This document shows positions 14,329 to 24,470 of a stretch of DNA of 35,036 nucleotides, one piece after another. This stretch comes from Lacticaseibacillus baoqingensis (lineage in GTDB: Bacteria; Bacillota; Bacilli; Lactobacillales; Lactobacillaceae): positions 1-35,036 of the forward strand of contig NZ_RHOI01000030.1 of NCBI RefSeq assembly GCF_003946165.1. The letters run 5' to 3'. Under the pieces are notes generated by a model, which was given only the letters and a program-made list of their open reading frames with translations, did not search any database and had not been told where the DNA came from. How positions within the stretch are numbered: the stretch's first letter is position 1; every line of letters starts with the position of its first letter. A program made the translations under genes and the position numbers.

Positions 14329-15384
14329 TTAACGCCGGCGGTGCTTGGCCGCTTTGATCATGGCATGCATTTGCTTTTTGCTGCCAAACATCCGCTTGAT
14401 CTTCGCATTTTCACGGGCCTTGCCGCGCAAGGCTTGGTTTTGTGCTTGTTCTTGTTGCAGCTGCTGATAACTGGCAAGCCTAGCAGCCGGCAACGCCCCT
14501 GCCGCTATCGCCGCTTGCACGGCACACCCTGGTTCTTTGGTGTGGGTGCAATCTCTGAAGCGGCATTGCTGGGCCAGTGTTTGGATATCGTCAAACGTCT
14601 GCGCCACATCTGCTTGGATCAAGCCCAGCTCGCGCATCCCCGGCGTATCGATCACCATGCTGCCATTGGGCAAGCGCAGAAATTGCCGCGCCGTGGTCGT
14701 GTGGCGGCCATGGGCATCTTGGGCGCGCACCGCTTGCGTGGCGATGGTCTGCGTGCCTAACAACAAATTGATCAGCGTCGACTTGCCAACGCCAGATGAA
14801 CCGATCAACGCATACGTCGCTTGCGGCGTTAACCATTGCTGCAAGGCGGCGATACCATCGCGTTTCGTCGCATCACACACGAACACTGGCGCCGCTGCCG
14901 CCACCGCTTGCACGGCTGTCAGTTGCGCAGTGAGATCACTGGCGCGGTCTTTTTTCGTCAACACCACGGCGGCTTGGGCACCAGACGCCGCGGCGATCGC
15001 TAAATAACGCTCTAAGCGGGCCACATTATAGTTGGCATCTAACGCCATGCACACCAAGAGCCAATCGATGTTGGCTGCCACCAATTGGGCTTGGGCCGCT
15101 CGGCCAGCGGCTTTGCGCAAGAAAACTGTTTGCCGCGGATTGAGGCGCTCGATCACCGCGACATCCGTCGGCGTTTGCGGCAAGCGCACTTGGACCCAAT
15201 CGCCGACGGTGGGAAAATCTTCTGGGCCTAGCGCCAAGTTGGCGAATCGGCCTGCCACCACGGCGGCAAAACTGCCAGCGGTGGTGATCACAGTGTATTG
15301 TTGATGGCTTGTGGCACTTACGCGAGCCAGCGTTAACCCGCTAGCTGCCGGTTGGTTGAGTGCCGAATATTCATTTAATTTCAG
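14329..15384 (-). CDS. rsgA: RsgA-type ribosome assembly GTPase (probable CTG start)
   Basis: The product has about 351 residues and is a circularly permuted GTPase. The order is an N-terminal OB domain, then G4 (LTKKD), G1 (GSSGVGKST), G3 (DTPGMR), and a C-terminal zinc knuckle (CRFRDCTHTKEPGC). RsgA binds the 30S subunit late in assembly and hydrolyses GTP. The frame is open upstream to 15453, but homology appears to begin at KLNEYSALN. GGAGGA (15397-15392) is exactly 7 nt before an in-frame CTG at 15384, and no ATG, GTG or TTG is suitably placed, so CTG is my preferred start. The basic C-terminal tail (KAAKHRRR) suits RNA contact. Lactobacilli may carry two rsgA paralogues, and which one this is cannot be told here. 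Confidence 0.87.
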   Translation of the reverse strand: MKLNEYSALNQPAASGLTLARVSATSHQQYTVITTAGSFAAVVAGRFANLALGPEDFPTVGDWVQVRLPQTPTDVAVIERLNPRQTVFLRKAAGRAAQAQLVAANIDWLLVCMALDANYNVARLERYLAIAAASGAQAAVVLTKKDRASDLTAQLTAVQAVAAAAPVFVCDATKRDGIAALQQWLTPQATYALIGSSGVGKSTLINLLLGTQTIATQAVRAQDAHGRHTTTARQFLRLPNGSMVIDTPGMRELGLIQADVAQTFDDIQTLAQQCRFRDCTHTKEPGCAVQAAIAAGALPAARLASYQQLQQEQAQNQALRGKARENAKIKRMFGSKKQMHAMIKAAKHRRR

Positions 15385-15390
15385 TATTCT

Positions 15391-15427
15391 GTCCTCCAAA
15401 AAGAGAGGACTATGCTGGATAGTCCTC
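15391..15427 (-). promoter_or_regulatory. Alternative hairpins controlling the rsgA ribosome binding site
   Basis: In the minus-strand transcript, GAGGACTAT (15427-15419) can pair with ATAGTCCTC (15413-15405), a 9-bp stem with a 5-nt loop. The same ATAGTCCTC segment can instead pair through GTCCTC (15410-15405) with GAGGAC (15396-15391), which contains most of the ribosome binding site. The two structures exclude each other. Confidence 0.6.
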
Positions 15428-15463
15428 CTGCGACTGACCAACACTAATGACAATGCTCAACAT
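15410..15463 (-). CDS. Possible 17-residue leader peptide upstream of rsgA
   Basis: ATG at 15463 opens a frame reading MLSIVISVGQSQEDYPA and stopping at TAG (15412-15410). AAAGGATGG lies 7-11 nt upstream. The codons GAG GAC TAT form the first arm of the competing hairpins, and the stop lies inside the second arm, so ribosomes on this ORF would change which hairpin forms. The SIVISV segment loosely resembles the stalling region of some macrolide-resistance leader peptides, a resemblance I treat as weak. Expression is untested. Confidence 0.45.
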   Translation of the reverse strand: MLSIVISVGQSQEDYPA

Positions 15464-15508
15464 ACAACATCCATCCTTTCTGCTGACGCTGATTGCGCCA
15501 ATAATGGC

Positions 15509-15514
15509 ATTATA
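15509..15514 (-). promoter_or_regulatory. -10 box (TATAAT) for the rsgA transcript
   Basis: A perfect TATAAT on the minus strand lies about 45 bp before the leader ORF. No good -35 box is seen at 16-18 bp. Confidence 0.4.
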
Positions 15515-15553
15515 ACTCTTAACCCCGCTTGTGGGAGCGACTTTTAGCAAGCA

Positions 15554-15595
15554 AAAAGCAGTTCATCGCCGCCAAACGTGCGCTAAACTGCTTTT
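15554..15595 (-). terminator. Terminator of the luciferase-like oxidoreductase gene
   Basis: AAAAGCAGTT (15554-15563) pairs exactly with AACTGCTTTT (15586-15595). It lies 7 bp after the minus-strand stop. Confidence 0.75.
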
Positions 15596-15601
15596 ATTGC
15601 C

Positions 15602-16624
15602 TTACTTCCACCCCAATGCCGGGGCGATATCGGTCATGATCGTCTTGAGGATATGGACGTTATAATCCAGTCCCAACGTCGATGGCACGGTGATCAAAAT
15701 GGTATCGGCTTCTTGGATGGCTTCATCTTCAGCTAATTCCTTGACCAATTGATCCGGCTCGCCGACGTACATTTTGCCAAAAATCGTAGGGTTTTGATGG
15801 TAAGCCAAGTAACCGACTTCATCTTGGGTCTGGCTGCCTTCGGCGAATAACTTGGCATCAAGGTCAGACACGATCGGCATGATCGAGCGCGTCACCAGCG
15901 TCCGCGGGGCAAAGTCATGGCCGGCTTTTTGCCAAGCGGCTTTAAAGGCGCGCAATTGGTTGGCTTGCTGCACATGAAAAGGCTCGGTGGTTTCATAATT
16001 GACCAGCGTTGACGACTGTAAGTTCATGCCGTGTTCCGCCGCCCAAATCGCGGTTTGCTGGCTGCCAGCCCCCCACCAGATCCGGTGTTGCAGCGTGGGG
16101 GAATATGGCTCTAACCGCCTGAGTCCAGGGGCTTGCGGAAACATCGGCTGGGCGTTGGGCTGCGCAAATGGCTCGCCTTTTAACAACTCCAGAAACTTCA
16201 ATGTCCGCGCGCGGGCAATGTCTTTGATCTCCTCTTCAGAATAGTCATAGCCCCAATAACGCCAGCCATCTTCGACTTGTTCCGGCGACCCGCGGCCAAC
16301 GCCTAATTGCACCCGATTTTGCGATAAAACATCGGTAGACATGACGTTTTCGGCCATCATGAACGGATTTTCGTACCGCATATCCACCAAACCGGTGCCG
16401 ATCTCGATCTTAGTGGTCTTGGCGCCGATCGCCGCCATCAACGGATACGGGGTCCCGATTTGATCGGCAAAATGGTGCACCCGAAACCACGCCCCATCGA
16501 CGCCTAATTTCTCTGCTTCCACGGCTAACGCCACGGATTCGGCGTAGCTTTGGCGCGCAGTGGTCACCAGTGAATTGTTTTTTTGCCAAAAGCCAAAACT
16601 CAAAAAGCCAATCTTTTTCGTCAT
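15602..16624 (-). CDS. LLM class flavin-dependent oxidoreductase (luciferase-like)
   Basis: The product is 340 residues, a TIM-barrel flavin monooxygenase-like protein. Segments typical of the family are WFRVHHFADQIGTPYPLMAAIGAKTTKIEIGTG, VLSQNRVQLGVGRGS and WWGAGSQQTAIWAAEHG. I set the start at ATG 16624 (MTKKIGFLSFGFW), the usual family beginning; the longer frame to 16705 has no homology. Lactobacillus members of this group are assumed to use FMNH2, and the substrate is unknown. It is monocistronic with its own terminator. Confidence 0.88.
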   Translation of the reverse strand: MTKKIGFLSFGFWQKNNSLVTTARQSYAESVALAVEAEKLGVDGAWFRVHHFADQIGTPYPLMAAIGAKTTKIEIGTGLVDMRYENPFMMAENVMSTDVLSQNRVQLGVGRGSPEQVEDGWRYWGYDYSEEEIKDIARARTLKFLELLKGEPFAQPNAQPMFPQAPGLRRLEPYSPTLQHRIWWGAGSQQTAIWAAEHGMNLQSSTLVNYETTEPFHVQQANQLRAFKAAWQKAGHDFAPRTLVTRSIMPIVSDLDAKLFAEGSQTQDEVGYLAYHQNPTIFGKMYVGEPDQLVKELAEDEAIQEADTILITVPSTLGLDYNVHILKTIMTDIAPALGWK

Positions 16625-16730
16625 AAGCTCGACCCCTTTTCTCGCGTTGCCAACAGGTATCACTAAGCCGAGTATGACGACTATTCGTGGCGTCGTCAAG
16701 CCCACATTTTGCGGCGGTATATAAGCTGGC

Positions 16731-18902
16731 CTAACCTGGGTCGACCATGGTCAATTGGATCCGTTCCCGGGCCATATCCACCGCATCGATCCACACAGTC
16801 ACGATGTCGCCGATCGCTACGACTGTCGTGGGATCGCGCACGTACCGCGGACCCATCTTGGACACATGCACCAAGCCGTCATGCTTGACGCCAATATCCA
16901 CAAACGCGCCAAAGTCCACGATATTGCGCACTGTGCCTTCAAGCTTCATCCCGGGCTTGAGATCTGCCATGGTCAACACATCTTGGCGCAACAGCGGCGC
17001 CGGCATGTTATCGCGCAAATCGCGGCCAGGATTTTGTAAGCTGGCGAGGATATCTGCAGCGGTTGCTTGGCCGACGCCAGCTGCGACCAAAGGCGCCACC
17101 GCGACTTGGGCGATCTTCGCCTTGGCTTGGGCGCTACCTAATGCAGCCGGGGTCACTGCTGCTGCAGTTAAGATCTGTTTGGCCACCGGATAGCTTTCCG
17201 GATGGATATCGGTGTTGTCCAGCGGATTTTTGCCGCCAATGATCCGCAAGAAACCCACCGATTGTTCATAGGCTTTGGGCCCAAGGCGCGCCACTTTTTT
17301 CAGTTCGGTGCGGCTGTTATAGCGGCCGTGTTCGTCACGATACTGGACGATGTTTTGGGCAATGGTTTTGGATAATCCGGAAATGCGGCTCAACAGCTGA
17401 TAGCTGGCGGTGTTCAAGTTGACGCCGACTTGGTTGACGGCGCGTTCGACCACCGCATCGACTTCATTGGCCAAGGCTTTGGCCGGCAGATCATGTTGAT
17501 ATTGGCCTACCCCTACTGCGCTAGGGTCGATCTTGACCAGCTCCGCCAACGGATCTTGCAGGCGCCGGGCGATGCTGATGGCGCTGCGCTGTTCGACTTG
17601 CAGCTGCGGGAACTCATCACGTGCGGCTTGACTGGCGGAATACACCGACGCCCCTGCTTCATTAACGATCACATAATAGATCTGTTGCGGCAGTTGTTTG
17701 AGGGTATCGGCGACAAATTGTTCCGACTCGCGACTGGCAGTGCCGTTACCAATGGCGATCATTTCGACATGGTATTGGGTCAACAGCGTGATGAATTCTT
17801 GCGCAGCGGCTTGCCGCTTGGCTTCAGGTGCCGGTTTGTGCGGGTAGATCACCGCTTTGGCTAAGAACTTGCCGTTTTCATCGACCACGGCGAGTTTGCA
17901 GCCGGTCCGATACGCGGGGTCAAAACCTAAGACCACCTTGCCTTTGATCGGTGCTTGCATCAGCAGTTGATACAAGTTTTGGCCAAACACCTTGATCGAT
18001 TGGGTTTGCGCCGTGGCCGTCAAGGTGTTGCGCACCTCCCGTTCGATTGCTGGGCCGATGAACCGCTTATAGGCATCTTGATAGGCATCCTCGACAAAAG
18101 CCGTGGCCGCGTTTTCAGGATGTTGGCCGATCAGCTTGAAATGCAAAAACGCCATGATCGCATCGGTGTCGACTTGCACTTTGACCGTCAAGACCTTTTC
18201 TTTTTCACCGCGATTCAACGCCAAAGTCCGCGTGGCAGAAAGTTTTTTGACTGGGGCAGAAAAATCATAATATTGCTGATAGACCCCTTTTTCATCCAAC
18301 TGCTTGCCTTTAGGCTTCACGCTGGCTTTGAGCTGGCCGTTGCGCCAGGTATGGTTGCGGACCCAGTTGCGGATCGATGCCACTTCGCTAAACGTCTCAG
18401 CCAAGATCTCATGCGCTCCGGCTAATACGTCTGCAACAGACTTGAGGTCTTTAGCCGGCGCGACATAGCGGCGGGCTTGGACTTCGATGGCCCCATTGGG
18501 CAACCGCAACAGCCACCGGGCAAACGGCTCCAACCCTGCGGCTTTAGCCGCCATGGCTTTGGTTTGGCGTTTTTGTTTGAACGGCAAATAAATATCTTCA
18601 ACGGTTTGCAGTTTGTCTGCCGCTTGCACTTGTTGTTGCAGTTTGGGGGTCAGTTTGCCTTGTTCGGCGATGCTTTTAATGATCGCGGCTTTGCGATCTT
18701 GCAGCGTGGTGACCCGCGAGTAGGCTGCTTCGATCGCTTGGATCTGGACTTCATCCAGACTCCCAGTCATTTCTTTGCGGTAGCGGGCGATAAACGGTAC
18801 GGTATTGCCGTCTTGCATCAACGTTAACACCGTGTTGATCTGCCGGTCACTAATGCCGGTCAAGTCATGTTGCATCAAATGGATCGTTTGTGCTTCAGCC
18901 AA
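16731..18902 (-). CDS. tex: Tex family transcription accessory / RNA-binding protein
   Basis: The product is 723 residues, the normal length. The N-terminal Tex domain includes FIARYRKEMTGSLDEVQ. A YqgF/RNase H-like domain follows (VVLGFDPAYRTGCKLAVVDENGKF, near residue 325). A helix-hairpin-helix pair comes next (LNTASYQLLSRISGLSKTIAQNIV and the ELKKVARLGPKAYEQSVGFLRI region). The S1 RNA-binding domain closes the protein (GMKLEGTVRNIVDFGAFVDIG, near 645). The start is TTG at 18902 with GAGG eight bases upstream. Tex is linked to transcription and stress tolerance in several bacteria. No terminator was recognised before the LLM gene. Confidence 0.95.
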   Translation of the reverse strand: MAEAQTIHLMQHDLTGISDRQINTVLTLMQDGNTVPFIARYRKEMTGSLDEVQIQAIEAAYSRVTTLQDRKAAIIKSIAEQGKLTPKLQQQVQAADKLQTVEDIYLPFKQKRQTKAMAAKAAGLEPFARWLLRLPNGAIEVQARRYVAPAKDLKSVADVLAGAHEILAETFSEVASIRNWVRNHTWRNGQLKASVKPKGKQLDEKGVYQQYYDFSAPVKKLSATRTLALNRGEKEKVLTVKVQVDTDAIMAFLHFKLIGQHPENAATAFVEDAYQDAYKRFIGPAIEREVRNTLTATAQTQSIKVFGQNLYQLLMQAPIKGKVVLGFDPAYRTGCKLAVVDENGKFLAKAVIYPHKPAPEAKRQAAAQEFITLLTQYHVEMIAIGNGTASRESEQFVADTLKQLPQQIYYVIVNEAGASVYSASQAARDEFPQLQVEQRSAISIARRLQDPLAELVKIDPSAVGVGQYQHDLPAKALANEVDAVVERAVNQVGVNLNTASYQLLSRISGLSKTIAQNIVQYRDEHGRYNSRTELKKVARLGPKAYEQSVGFLRIIGGKNPLDNTDIHPESYPVAKQILTAAAVTPAALGSAQAKAKIAQVAVAPLVAAGVGQATAADILASLQNPGRDLRDNMPAPLLRQDVLTMADLKPGMKLEGTVRNIVDFGAFVDIGVKHDGLVHVSKMGPRYVRDPTTVVAIGDIVTVWIDAVDMARERIQLTMVDPG

Positions 18903-19052
18903 GTTATCATCCTCGTCATTTCTTTTTGCGTGGGTTCAATACCCTTATGTTACCGGTAAATGCCCCCAACGTCCACAAAGCACACCTGATCAGCGCTTAG
19001 ACAACAGCGCCGTCGCTGACCGTAGTCACCAGTTGCTTGTGGCATTAAAAAA

Positions 19053-19086
19053 GCGCCGCACCACCAGTCATCGCGAGGTGCAGCGC
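19053..19086 (-). terminator. Terminator of the glycerophosphodiesterase gene
   Basis: GCGCCGCACC (19053-19062) pairs with GGTGCAGCGC (19077-19086) with one mismatch. On the minus strand a T run (A run at 19047-19052) follows. Confidence 0.75.
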
Positions 19087-19092
19087 CAAGCT

Positions 19093-19878
19093 TTAATGCT
19101 GATGGGCCATGGCCAACGGCGCCAGGTGCGGCAGTGAGCGCTTTTCAGTCAGAAATTCGTTGGCGCAATTGGAAAAAATGCCATCTACCCCCCAGTTGAA
19201 CAGCTGATTGCCCAAATCTCGGGCATCGATGGTCCAGACATTGACCTGATAACCGGCGCGCTTGAATGCTGAGACTTGTGCGTAAGTCAGCTGTGCCGCT
19301 TGCGGATGGATATATTCTGCCCCACAAGCTTGCATGGTCAACTGCCAGTCATCTCGCAAACTATAGCGGTCAAATAAAACGGCAAAGTGGGTCTGCGGGC
19401 GCAATTGCCGCAGCTTCAACAACATCACCGGGTTCTTAGACGACACGATGATCTCACAATTAGGCGAAATGGCGTCTAATGCTTTGGCAAATTGCCGCAC
19501 CAAACTGTCTGCCAGTACATTGGCATTGTCAGCCACCACCGATTTTAATTCAATATTGGCATTCATCCCCGTGCGGTTCAAAAACGCCACCAATTCTTGC
19601 AAGTTCGGGACGCGCTCACTGGCAAAGCGCGGATCAAACCAAGCGCCGGCAGATAAACGCCGCAGTTGCGCATAGGTTTGGGTCGTCAATAGGCCATGGC
19701 CATTGGTCGTGCGATCAAGGTGGTCATCATGCAAGATCACCACATGCTCATCTTGCGTGATCCCCAGATCGGTTTCCAGCCAATCGACCCCCATGTTGAC
19801 TGCCAGCGTAAAGGCCGCCAGCGTATTTTCCGGAGCTAAGTGCGATAAGCCGCGATGGGCTAATATTCGCCGATTCAT
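19093..19878 (-). CDS. glpQ: Glycerophosphodiester phosphodiesterase
   Basis: The product is 261 residues with the GDPD TIM barrel. H8-R9 (ILAHRG), E17-N18, E35 and D37 (WLETDLGIT) and H50 (ILHDDHLDRTTNG) are the catalytic and metal-binding residues expected in the family. It should release glycerol-3-phosphate from glycerophosphodiesters or teichoic-acid breakdown products. No signal peptide is present, so it is cytoplasmic. The ATG at 19878 has GGAGG upstream, and the longer frame to 19941 runs through the inverted repeat. The gene symbol is by family only. Confidence 0.9.
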   Translation of the reverse strand: MNRRILAHRGLSHLAPENTLAAFTLAVNMGVDWLETDLGITQDEHVVILHDDHLDRTTNGHGLLTTQTYAQLRRLSAGAWFDPRFASERVPNLQELVAFLNRTGMNANIELKSVVADNANVLADSLVRQFAKALDAISPNCEIIVSSKNPVMLLKLRQLRPQTHFAVLFDRYSLRDDWQLTMQACGAEYIHPQAAQLTYAQVSAFKRAGYQVNVWTIDARDLGNQLFNWGVDGIFSNCANEFLTEKRSLPHLAPLAMAHQH

Positions 19879-19904
19879 GATTTTGCCTCCAACTATGTAT
19901 GTCC

Positions 19905-19961
19905 AACACAAGCAACTCTGCAACTTGACGTTAATCGCCAAGCCGCAGAGTTGCTTGTGTT
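19905..19961. terminator. 17-bp inverted repeat between GH4 and GDPD genes
   Basis: AACACAAGCAACTCTGC (19905-19921) is exactly complementary to the segment at 19945-19961, with a 23-nt loop. On the minus strand, where both neighbouring genes lie, no T run follows it; a T run is present on the plus strand. It may still stop or process the GH4 transcript. Confidence 0.5.
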
Positions 19962-19974
19962 TTTGGATCGAGCG

Positions 19975-21726
<1,752 letters not shown>

Positions 21727-22206
21727 TCACTGATAGATCAAACGGCCAATTTCGGTGCCGTGCTGGATCTGGCGGGCCTCGATAGCTGGATAGTCTTTTA
21801 ACTGATCCATATTCGTATACACCACGACCACTGTCGGCTCACGGCCGCTTGCTTTGACTTGGGCGATGTCCATCGTCGCCAGTTTGGTCCCAGCCGTCAC
21901 CGCGTCGTCTAAGGCCACGTCAACGTCAAACGGGGCGCCATCTAATTCAACCGTATCCAACCCCATATGCACCAGGACTTCCAACCCTTTTTCAGTGGTG
22001 ATGCCAATGGCGTGTTTAGTCGGGAAAACCGTCGAGATCTTCCCGGTCACCGGGGCAAAGATCTCGCCTGCTTGCGGTTGGATCGCATAGCCGTCCCCCA
22101 TCATTTTCTGGGAGAAAACCTCATCTGCCACTGATTCCAACGGGATCAAATCACCGCTCACCGCCGCGACGATCGTTTGGCCTTTTTTCTTAAATAATCC
22201 TAACAT
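21727..22206 (-). CDS. PTS glucose-family EIIA protein
   Basis: The product is 159 residues and is a free EIIA domain of the glucose superfamily. H80 in VLVHMGLDTVELDG is the phosphorylated histidine and H65 (PTKHAIGI) is its partner. GDGYAIQP and GKISTVFPTKHA are conserved. I set the start at ATG 22206, nine bases after GGAGG, over the in-frame ATG at 22215. It should pass phosphate from HPr to the EIIB domains nearby. The gene begins 5 bp after the GH13 stop, so translation is likely linked. Confidence 0.93.
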   Translation of the reverse strand: MLGLFKKKGQTIVAAVSGDLIPLESVADEVFSQKMMGDGYAIQPQAGEIFAPVTGKISTVFPTKHAIGITTEKGLEVLVHMGLDTVELDGAPFDVDVALDDAVTAGTKLATMDIAQVKASGREPTVVVVYTNMDQLKDYPAIEARQIQHGTEIGRLIYQ

Positions 22207-22211
22207 GCGCC

Positions 22212-23891
22212 TCATCCTCCAATTAAGTAAGTCCGCGTCTCATAGGGACGCAATTGTTCTAAGGGTCCTTGTGGGTAATTACTGATCACCAATTCGGCGC
22301 TTGATGCCCCCAGCCAGTCGCCGATCGGCCGCTGCAGCGTTTGGGCGGTGAAGTTGCTGATGACCACCAAGCGCTGTTGGCCATACTGGCGCGCATAGGC
22401 AAACACGGCTTCATCGGCGGCCGCGATCATGGCAAAATCGCCATAAACGACCACTGGCGACTGATGCCGAAAGCGGATCAGCTGTTGATAAAAATAATAC
22501 ACCGAGTCTTGATCCGCTAAAGCTTGCGCCGCATTGATCTGCCGGTAATTGGGATTGACTGCCAGCCAAGGCGTCCCGGTGGTGAACCCGGCGTTGGCGG
22601 TGTCATCCCACTGCATCGGCGTGCGCGCGTTATCCCGCGAACGGCAATGGATCCGCGCCAGCATATCCGCCGGGGTCAACACCTGGCGTTCTTCGACTAA
22701 TTCATGATAAGCATTCAACGTCGCCACATCACGATAATCGCTGATCGCGTCAAAGGCCACATTGGTCATCCCCAGCTCTTCGCCTTGATAAACGTAAGGT
22801 GTACCTTGCAGCATATGCAGCGTGTTGGCCAGCATCTTGGCAGAAACCACGCGAAATTCCGGCCGATCATCGCCAAAGCGCGACACCGCGCGGGCTTGGT
22901 CATGGTTATTCCAATACAAACTGTTCCAAGCGCGCCCATTTAAGGCGATTTGCCAGCGGCTCAAGGCCTGCTTGAGATCAAGCAAGGCAAACCGCCGCGT
23001 GCTCATATTGCCGAATTGCGGGTCATTGTCGATGCCGACATGTTCAAATTGAAACACCATTTGCAATTCATGGCGATCAAAACCGGTATACAACAAGGCG
23101 TCTTGCGGTGATGCGCCAGGGGTTTCCCCGACAGTCATCAGATCATAATGGCTTAAGACACGTTGATTCATCTCTTGCAAATAATCGTGGACATGCGGGC
23201 CATTGGCGGCCATATGCAGCGATGAGCCGGCAGGATGGGCCGCCAAGGTCGGATCATCTGGCAAGCCGGCGGGTTTAGAGATCAAATTGATCACGTCCAT
23301 GCGGAAGCCGTCGATGCCTTTGTCACACCACCAAGTCATCATTTGATAGATCGAATCGCGCACCGCCGGGTTGTCCCAGTTCAGATCAGCTTGTTTTTTG
23401 GTGAAAATATGCAGGTAATACTCATCCAACTCCGGCACATATTGCCACGCCGGGCCGGAGAAGTTAGAGCGCCAATTATTGGGCAAATGCCCGCCGTTGC
23501 CGCTGCGCCAAATGTAATAATCATGATGCGCGGCGCTGGTGGAGGCTTGGGCTTCAATAAACCAAGGATGTTCATCTGAGGTGTGGTTCACCACCAGATC
23601 CATCATCAGCTTCATGCCATGTTGATGGATCGCGGTCAACATCCGCTCAAAATCCGCCATCGTCCCAAAGTCAGTCATGATCGCTTGATAATCGGCAATG
23701 TCGTACCCATTGTCATCATTTGGCGACTGGTAGATCGGACTGAGCCAGATCACATCCACCCCCAGTTGTTGCAAATAATCCAGCCGCTTGGTGATCCCAT
23801 TGAGATCGCCGATCCCGTCGCCGTTAGAATCTTGAAAACTGCGCGGATAGATCTGATACACCACAGCTTCTTGCCACCAGTGTTTTGCCAT
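22212..23891 (-). CDS. GH13 alpha-glucosidase (oligo-1,6-glucosidase / MalL type)
   Basis: The product is 559 residues with the (beta/alpha)8 GH13 layout. A calcium-site loop, DSNGDGIGD, is at 21-29. Catalytic residues are D199 (GFRMDVIN), E256 (TVGETPG) and D331 (NNHDQAR). GFRMDVINLISK and GETPG point to the oligo-1,6-glucosidase/isomaltase subgroup more than to trehalose-6-phosphate hydrolase, but the PTS neighbours leave a phosphorylated substrate open. No signal peptide is present. AGGAGG precedes the ATG. It would hydrolyse non-phosphorylated alpha-glucosides beside the GH4 route. Confidence 0.92.
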   Translation of the reverse strand: MAKHWWQEAVVYQIYPRSFQDSNGDGIGDLNGITKRLDYLQQLGVDVIWLSPIYQSPNDDNGYDIADYQAIMTDFGTMADFERMLTAIHQHGMKLMMDLVVNHTSDEHPWFIEAQASTSAAHHDYYIWRSGNGGHLPNNWRSNFSGPAWQYVPELDEYYLHIFTKKQADLNWDNPAVRDSIYQMMTWWCDKGIDGFRMDVINLISKPAGLPDDPTLAAHPAGSSLHMAANGPHVHDYLQEMNQRVLSHYDLMTVGETPGASPQDALLYTGFDRHELQMVFQFEHVGIDNDPQFGNMSTRRFALLDLKQALSRWQIALNGRAWNSLYWNNHDQARAVSRFGDDRPEFRVVSAKMLANTLHMLQGTPYVYQGEELGMTNVAFDAISDYRDVATLNAYHELVEERQVLTPADMLARIHCRSRDNARTPMQWDDTANAGFTTGTPWLAVNPNYRQINAAQALADQDSVYYFYQQLIRFRHQSPVVVYGDFAMIAAADEAVFAYARQYGQQRLVVISNFTAQTLQRPIGDWLGASSAELVISNYPQGPLEQLRPYETRTYLIGG

Positions 23892-23902
23892 GCAACTACC
23901 TC

Positions 23903-24451
23903 CTACTGGGACTTAGTGGGCCGCTTAAGCAACCCGTTCAACTCGCGCGCTAAGGCTTTGGCGTCTTGCACATACAAGTACACCAAATGCCCGCGCAACG
24001 CGACTGCATCAATGCCGACATCCAATTGCAGCATCACATCATAAGGATCGACCCACGCCGGATCGATCACATGCACGATGACGGCATCATAAGCCATCGT
24101 GACTTGCAAGATATTTTCCGGTAAGCCAAAGCACTCGATGATGATCCGCGCCCGTTCTGCCGCTTGCGTCAGCCCATATTCATCTAACGCCGCGTGCTCC
24201 CGGCCGAATTTGAGCAAGATCCGCATTTCTTCGAGGATCTGCGGCGCATCTAAGCCGATCACGATCTGCAGCATCTTGCCATGCCGGCTGACATCGATGG
24301 CGCCTTCTGCTTTAAACGTGACCGGCGGCAGCACTTTGGCGGCGTTGTTCACCACGGCGCGAATGCGGGTGGCACAATTGACCAGTGCACTGATATTATC
24401 GCTGCCGCCGAGATCATCGATATAACGCTGCGCTGTGATGCGATAATCCAT
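23903..24451 (-). CDS. Free-standing tandem EIIB protein (active plus degenerate EIIB domain)
   Basis: The product is 182 residues. The first half is an EIIB domain of the glucose family with GGSDNISALVNCATRIRAVV and the phosphorylatable C26. The second half, from about residue 100 (CFGLPENILQVTMAYDAVIVHV), keeps the EIIB-like pattern but has no active cysteine at the expected place. The same order, active EIIB then cysteine-less EIIB-like domain, forms the C-terminal tail of the EIICB permease at 25,884-27,773, so this looks like a copy of that tail without a permease. ATG 24451 is ten bases after AAGGGG; ATG 24457 is possible. It lies in the operon between an integral membrane protein and the GH13 gene. 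Confidence 0.82.
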   Translation of the reverse strand: MDYRITAQRYIDDLGGSDNISALVNCATRIRAVVNNAAKVLPPVTFKAEGAIDVSRHGKMLQIVIGLDAPQILEEMRILLKFGREHAALDEYGLTQAAERARIIIECFGLPENILQVTMAYDAVIVHVIDPAWVDPYDVMLQLDVGIDAVALRGHLVYLYVQDAKALARELNGLLKRPTKSQ

Positions 24452-24470
24452 CCTCATCACGCCCCTTCAC

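Noticed and set aside
17430-17864. 144-codon plus-strand ORF inside tex
   Set aside because: It is antisense to a clearly conserved coding region, and its composition is that of a complementary frame.
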